Origin: Gryganskiella cystojenkinii
Lineage: Eukaryota; Mortierellomycota; Mortierellomycetes; Mortierellales; Mortierellaceae
Reading direction: 5' to 3'
DNA length: 24,174 bases
Assembly: GCA_015852425.1 (NCBI GenBank)
Contig: JAAAIG010000334.1
Location: 6,832-31,005, forward strand
Shown here: in pieces, positions 18,376 to 24,174 of the stretch
Position numbering within the stretch: position 1 is the first letter of the stretch
Layout of the letters: every line of letters starts with the position of its first letter
Notes under the pieces: generated by a model
Told to the model about the DNA's origin: nothing
Seen by the model: only the letters and a program-made list of their open reading frames with translations
The model's database searches: none
Made by a program: the position numbers and the translations under genes

Positions 18376-18403
<28 letters not shown>
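18376..18403 (+). repeat. (CA)14 microsatellite in the 5' leader
   Basis: Fourteen CA units lie between the TATA box and the start codon, followed by CATACACACCCACAC and an A-run. The tract should be within the transcribed leader. Confidence 0.9.
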
Positions 18404-18408
<5 letters not shown>

Positions 18409-18429
18409 ACCCACACAAAAAAAAAAGTA

Positions 18430-20130
18430 ATGGCCTCTGTCATTCTCTTTCCGAATGTGGCCACCCACCGCAAGTTACCGCACTTGCCGAAAGAGTCAAA
18501 AAACCAGCAACAACTGCAGCAACAGCAGCAACAGGACAGCAAGACCCCACAACCTTCTTTTGTCCACGCTAGTCAGTTCTTAGCCATCGATAATCGCAAT
18601 GGATCCTCTGCTTCATTTTCTTCGCCTTCTGACCTCGATGGCCCTAACTCAGCATTAGCCCTCGCAGCGTCGACTCCTCTGCCTCAAGGGAATAGTGCAA
18701 TATCACCAAAGTCAGCACAACACAAGATATCAGCCTCCTCATCCGCATCTTCCATCTCCAACTATCATGATCCAGGCACAAGTCCAGATCCAAAGGCAAA
18801 CTTGGCCATCAACACTAATCAGGCTAAGCGAGGAAAGGACCAACAGTTCGTTGCCGTAAACATTACCTCTGCCTCCACATCTACGTCCTCTTTGGTTTCA
18901 TCATCCTCGGTGAAGCAGGATCATGTACATCACCACCATGGCCACGAGGTTCCCGTGAAGGCCCAACCTTCTCCTATCAAGGCACAGCAACAACAATTGC
19001 AACATCAACATCAACATCATAATCATCCTCCAACGAACCCCCTGAATTCACCACATGGTCTCAACATCCCTCTGAGCACTTTACCACCCGCCAGCACTCC
19101 CACTTCCACATCATCTTCCCTGCACGAGTCTAGAATGATGAAGAACGCGCTGTATGATGCATTTGGATGCTTGTATCACCCCGTTCAACATACACATCAT
19201 CCCGCAGCTTCCTCCTTGCCCCCCTTGGCGGTCTCGACCGCATCATGTTCCCAGTCCAGGCTCTCTGCAACGTTGCGATCGGGGGAGGTGACCCCGCTCT
19301 TGGGGATCTCTCCTCGAGCCTCGCCCATGCTTCGACCTCAATCAGATGCTTCTGCTCCTATTACTCCCTTGGAGTTGTCATCGGATGGTTTTTCTGCAGG
19401 GGGATACTTTGGTCATCATATCGCCTCGACAACAGGACCGAGCTCCAGGCATCTTCAGCACCACCACCATCATCCTATTCACCATCACCATAGTCATCAT
19501 CACCACGGGCATGGTCATGGCCATCACCATCCGCATAGCCACCACCCAAGTAGACATGCCAGCAGTAACCTAAGTGCGTCGTACTCCTGCGAGCTAGGAT
19601 CAAATCCGAGCTCAAGTACAACCTCGCCCCAAAGCCTGTCGAGACGACAGTCCTTTGAGTTCAACAAGATCACCAATAACAACAATAATAACACCGGCCA
19701 CTCGTCACCGCTGGATCTCAATCCGACTGAACATCCTGTCCTGTGCTCTTTACAAACGCTCAGTCTAACCCATCCGCATCCACCCCAGCATTATCATCCA
19801 CATCTGGGTCATGATCTTGGACATGACCGTGTCCCGATTCCTCAACCATCAACGGGTTTGCCGGTTCCGCTGCCTCCTTCCGCGGTTCGTTCAGATTCTA
19901 TTCTCAACGGTGGTCCAAGTCCTGTCACTGACAGCGCACTGCCAATTCCTATGGTAGCTGTCAAAGTATCGTCACCACTGCATCCGTTAACTCCTGGTGA
20001 AATGCTCATGGAGTCTGGATCCCGATCATCGACTACGCTTCCTGTGAGGTCCAGTCCATTCCCCATGGATACGCAGTCGCAGTTCGAGGACCATAGTTCC
20101 AGTAGCTCAGGACATCAGAAACTTGTTTGA
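18430..20130 (+). CDS. His/Ser/Gln-rich low-complexity protein; family not recognised
   Basis: A single-exon frame of 566 aa from the first ATG downstream of the TATA box; the frame is open further upstream only through non-ATG codons. I do not recognise a family. The chain is mostly disordered: a Gln tract near 25-36, Ser-rich runs, a His/Gln segment around 185-200, and a striking His block at 341-376 in which 23 of 36 residues are His, with Gly, Pro and Ser between. Such a block could bind Zn, Ni or Cu, or act as an oligomerisation or nuclear-speckle tract. A six-Asn run follows later. Possible ordered or regulatory islands are KNALYDAFGCLYHP (about 238-251), GEVTPLLGISPRASP, and RRQS with Ser408, a basophilic kinase or 14-3-3-like site. 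A regulatory or scaffold role is guesswork. Confidence 0.82.
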   Translation: MASVILFPNVATHRKLPHLPKESKNQQQLQQQQQQDSKTPQPSFVHASQFLAIDNRNGSSASFSSPSDLDGPNSALALAASTPLPQGNSAISPKSAQHKISASSSASSISNYHDPGTSPDPKANLAINTNQAKRGKDQQFVAVNITSASTSTSSLVSSSSVKQDHVHHHHGHEVPVKAQPSPIKAQQQQLQHQHQHHNHPPTNPLNSPHGLNIPLSTLPPASTPTSTSSSLHESRMMKNALYDAFGCLYHPVQHTHHPAASSLPPLAVSTASCSQSRLSATLRSGEVTPLLGISPRASPMLRPQSDASAPITPLELSSDGFSAGGYFGHHIASTTGPSSRHLQHHHHHPIHHHHSHHHHGHGHGHHHPHSHHPSRHASSNLSASYSCELGSNPSSSTTSPQSLSRRQSFEFNKITNNNNNNTGHSSPLDLNPTEHPVLCSLQTLSLTHPHPPQHYHPHLGHDLGHDRVPIPQPSTGLPVPLPPSAVRSDSILNGGPSPVTDSALPIPMVAVKVSSPLHPLTPGEMLMESGSRSSTTLPVRSSPFPMDTQSQFEDHSSSSSGHQKLV

Positions 20131-20284
20131 TAAAGAAAACAAAAATATAGGTTTCTTTCGCGCTCCCTTTTTCATCCATCGACGACTTCTGTTGTTTTTT
20201 TGTTTTTGAGAATCGATTTGGTCGTATTGTGTATTATTATGCTGATGTCATCATGAATATTTGCATCTGAAAAAGAGCTTCTCT

Positions 20285-21095
<811 letters not shown>

Positions 21096-22434
21096 TTGGT
21101 AGTGTTGAATGTGTGAATGTGTCGGTGGTAAAGAGTCGAAATGGCAGCCGATGTTGCATCTCTTCTTTTTTTTTTAAAAAAAAAAAGAAAAAAAAATCTA
21201 AGCCACCTGTTGCCACCAATTTTGAATTCGTAGCCTACAAAACATGGTCCTGGGAAAGCATCGACAGGTCTGGGAAAGACACAGCATCGTGTATTCAGGG
21301 ATGGCAGTGTTGTGTGCACGGAACACGCTGTGTGCATCGGTTGGTTCCACTCCATCAGGTTATCAGTTGGGCCTGTTGTCAGTTGATCCAGAGAAGAACA
21401 AGAAGTTCAGAGAAGAACGAGAAGTCAAGGAAGAGTGGATCAAATCAAAGGGCGATGTTGACCATCTGACCATCGTGTTTGGCACCGTTGTCCAAGCTTG
21501 CAAACCCGTGCGAAAACAAATGGACAAATGGACAAATGGAGAAAGGGGAAAGGGAAAAAACAAACGTCCGTGAGCAGTTCTGTGTTTCTGCTGATTTAAT
21601 TGTTCACAAAAATAGACCCGCAGCAGTCAGTCAGCATGCAGGTATTGGGATTGCTTTGGTGTGCAGGTGTTATGACGATCCTGCGACTGGACTATTTTTC
21701 TTGCTGTTTGTTGATCCGAGGAGGGACCTCTGGACCGGGTTCTCTCATTATTCTCTCGCTCTCTTCCGGCGCCCCCTCCTCTCCTTCCCCGCAACAAAAA
21801 AAAAAAAGTTTTTAAGTTGAGAAAGGGTTGAAAACCTTTTTGGGGGAAACAACAAGTTGAAGGAGGGGAAGAAACAAGAAAGAGAGGGCTCTCAAAAACA
21901 GGCAAAAACGTGGTTCCAGAGAACAGAAAACTCGGAATGATTTCAGCATGACCGTTTGGGAATGGAAATCAAAAATGGGGGATGATCAACAATGACACGG
22001 CCAAAGAAACATAAAGTGGTAGAACGAATAGAGAAGGACCGCGTGTGAAAATGAAGAAGGCGCGAAGGAGAGGACAAAAAATAGAGTCGGTCTTTGGAGT
22101 CTAAAAGGAAAGGGAGTAAAATTTTTATTTTATTTTTTTTTGCGATCCGATGGGACCGATTCCCTTTCTTCATTCTTTCGTCATTACATTGATTCGTTCC
22201 TCCTTCTCAATCTCTCTCTGTCTCTCTGTCTCTTAATACACCTTCATCCCTCCACTCTTTTTAAAAGACTATCTCTCTCTCTTCCTCCCCACTCTTCTCC
22301 TGTCTTTCAGTACAATTCTCTGATTACCCCCAACCAAGCGAGCAGCTCACTCTCCGAATAATCACTCCCTCACATTCAAACACGAGCTCGCAAAAAAACC
22401 GAAAAAAAGAAATAGCCATATAATACACCACACC
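21096..22434. promoter_or_regulatory. Divergent intergenic region between FAP7 and the EF-hand carrier gene
   Basis: 1.34 kb between divergent start codons. A T10-A11 palindromic run (21166-21186) lies in the FAP7 leader. An 8-bp repeat, ACAAATGG, occurs three times at 21516-21539. A CT-rich leader at about 22175-22330 precedes the carrier gene. A 109-codon frame at 21244-21573 has an ATG but no recognisable domain and is not called a gene. No RNA gene was found. Confidence 0.5.
21166..21186. repeat. T10-A11 palindromic run
   Basis: Ten T followed directly by eleven A form a self-complementary run about 70-90 bp upstream of the FAP7 start codon, probably in its leader. It could fold as a hairpin in RNA or exclude nucleosomes in DNA. 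Confidence 0.7.
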
Positions 22435-24174
22435 ATGGCCACCCCTCCGTCCGACCGGGAGCCCACGTTCACTGAATCAGAGTCGGCCAAGGAGCGTTCT
22501 TCCATAAAACTCATGGACCTCCCCATGAAAGAGAAAAAGAGCAAGCATCCTGCCTCTCATCCTTCTGATTCTTCAAAGCCAACATCCTCATCCTCGTCCT
22601 CATCAATAGCAAAGCCGAGCGAGGCTCCCGCAAAAACAAAATCTGCCGAATCAGCCTCACCCAGCATGGTCACAGCAGCAGCCGTCCCTGCTGGTGCCAC
22701 TCTAGTCTCCGCTGTAAAAGTCGTCAAGCGGACACCCCATGTCGACATTGAATCCGATTCCGATCCGACTTTTTTACCCGCCGATGACGCCGCTGATCAA
22801 CATCAACAACAAGAAGAACAGGAAATGGATCGTTTGTCTACAGAAAAAGTTCAGCCCGATCCAAGCCTAGAAAAACATCGGGTTGGAAATCCGCCCCATT
22901 ATGAGACCCGGGAAGAACGTCAGATCCGGATCCGTCGACAATTCAATCAATTAGATGAACATCGGTCCGGTTTCCTGGATGCAAACTCGCTGGTCGGATT
23001 CTTTGCTGATGTGACACCGGACAAGAATGTACAACGGCGTTATGCGGACGAGTTGTTGCAGCTCTGTCATTCCAGGAAACTTTACAGACACAAGAACAGC
23101 AACAAAAACAACAACGGCAGCGGTAGTAGTAGCGGCTCCGGATCTAGCAATGCCTCAGAAGGAACGATAGAAGACCATGATCACTACGCTCTTCAGCATG
23201 GATCCGATGACGACTTGGGACGGGAAGGTACCGAAGGTCCCTTGCCGGATCGACATAACGGAAAAGTCCAGTATGAGGATTTTCAAGTCTTTGTGGAGGA
23301 GAAGGAAGAACGGTTATGGAACTTGTTCCGGGAGATTGATCATAACAACGACAATGGTAAGAAAGAAGGAGCGTATGCAGCGACGTCGTGAAAGCCAGAG
23401 TAGCGTCTTTTTTATTAACCATGTCGTATATCATATAGAAATCCAAGCGGATGAGCTGCAGGCATCGTTAGCAAAGGCGGGAATCGACATGTCGGATTCG
23501 GATCTACAACAGTTTATCAAAGCCATGGACAAGGATGGCGATGGAGCCATTGACTTTGAAGAGTGGCGCGATTTTTTAGTGGTAAGTGTTTATGATCCTT
23601 TGCTTAATGTCCTCGGAACAGAGTAGATATGCTCAATCAGCAGGGAACACACGGAACAGTTCGCAGTAGCGTGGTCCTTGGAGACAGGGCTAGAACGCCA
23701 ATCCTTTCGAGGATTTTTATGTGAAAATATAAAGGCGATTAATCTGTGATCGATCTCCCGCAAAAACAAAACAAAAAACGGATATGTGAGGAGCCATGCA
23801 TGACCCTGGTTATTGCGTATTTGCTTGCATGTCGATCAACAGTCTGGAACATTGTTGTGGAACCATGAAAGCGAAAGGAATGTTGAACCTGACCCATTTT
23901 TTTTTTTTTTGCTCTTTTGCTTCATATCTACCATCTCTTAGCTGTTGCCAAGGGAACCAACGCTTAAAGAAATTTACAACTATGTTCAGGAAGTCGTGGC
24001 CCAGGTTGGCGTGGATGGAGATGTTGTCATGCCACCCTCAGATAACGATTATGTGGCGAGATATCTCTTTGCCGGAGCCATCGCCGGTGCTGTGTCCCGC
24101 ACAGGTATAGATTGTTCATTCCTGGGGAAGCTAAACATAACGGGTGTTTGATCGGGACAGTTCAACTAACCTCT
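22435..24174 (+). CDS. SAL1: EF-hand mitochondrial ATP-Mg/Pi carrier (SCaMC/Sal1 type), 3' end outside the window
   Basis: Exons are 22435-23356, 23439-23581 and 23942-24104; the donor at 24105 opens an intron that runs past the window end. The 409 complete codons seen cover the regulatory half and the start of the carrier domain. A Ser/Lys/Gln-rich N-terminus of about 150 aa precedes four EF-hand positions. Loops at about 174-185 and 271-282 are degenerate. DHNNDNEIQADE (302-313, restored by splicing) and DKDGDGAIDFEE (338-349) are canonical. LLPREPTLKEIYNYVQ and then YLFAGAIAGAVSRT, the first carrier helix, follow as in calcium-regulated ATP-Mg/Pi carriers of the inner mitochondrial membrane. 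A Ser/Asn/Gly linker is inserted between loops 1 and 2. The 360-nt second intron is long. The aspartate/glutamate carrier is less likely, because the LLPRE linker is the SCaMC type. Confidence 0.9.

Larger units (their letters stand above)
17600..18429. promoter_or_regulatory. Divergent promoter region between DUF1772 paralogue 3 and the His-rich gene
   Basis: 830 bp without a gene. A run of about 19 A (from 17604) directly precedes the paralogue 3 start. A perfect 15-bp palindrome, ACAGGACGGTCCTGT, lies at 18160-18174. A TATA box and a CA repeat serve the plus-strand gene. A T-run at 18075-18086 is followed by GC. Confidence 0.5.

Noticed and set aside
21244..21573. 109-codon plus-strand frame with ATG in the FAP7-carrier gap
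   Set aside because: Charged and purine-biased, with no domain or homologue recognised; it may be chance or a leader. RNA evidence would be needed.

Overview
The window looks like nuclear DNA of an early-diverging filamentous fungus, most likely Mortierellomycotina. This is inferred from gene content and style: compact genes with short GT-AG introns (mostly about 80-220 nt), pyrimidine-rich leaders, and a CYRI/FAM49 gene, a family not expected in Ascomycota or Basidiomycota. No rRNA, tRNA, CRISPR array or prokaryotic operon is visible. Twelve protein genes are supported. Splice sites were placed by hand from reading frame, GT/AG signals and family alignment; none is backed by transcripts.

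Layout, left to right. 1-5400: a CYRI homologue (+, four exons) faces an EFM7-type elongation-factor methyltransferase (-, two exons) tail to tail. 5900-9600: two same-strand genes of unknown function. The first encodes a 677-aa disordered protein with a duplicated Cys3His motif plus PPxY and PSAP short motifs. The second encodes a 438-aa protein with twin PDG motifs. 10070-10651: a small GPI-anchored cell-wall protein of the Kre9/Knh1-domain family (-).

11922-14668: an accessory island bounded by an inverted repeat of about 150-200 bp. It is filled with minisatellites (a 21-bp lattice, a 73-bp repeat and a 56-bp duplicated T-tract) and carries one gene, a spliced cysteine-rich secreted protein. 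This is the most unusual part of the window. It looks like a non-autonomous inverted-repeat element with an effector-like cargo gene, but no target-site duplication was found.

14889-17599: three tandem DUF1772 (anthrone-oxygenase-like) membrane-protein paralogues (-), all with an intron at the same place. 18430-20130: a His-rich low-complexity protein (+) behind a clear TATA box. 20285-21095: adenylate kinase 6/Fap7 (-, three exons). 22435-end: an EF-hand mitochondrial ATP-Mg/Pi carrier (+), cut off by the window end after its third exon.

The genes do not form an evident pathway. Housekeeping genes (CYRI, EFM7, FAP7, SAL1-like) flank a central stretch of surface, secreted and membrane proteins with repeats, which looks like the faster-evolving part of the window.
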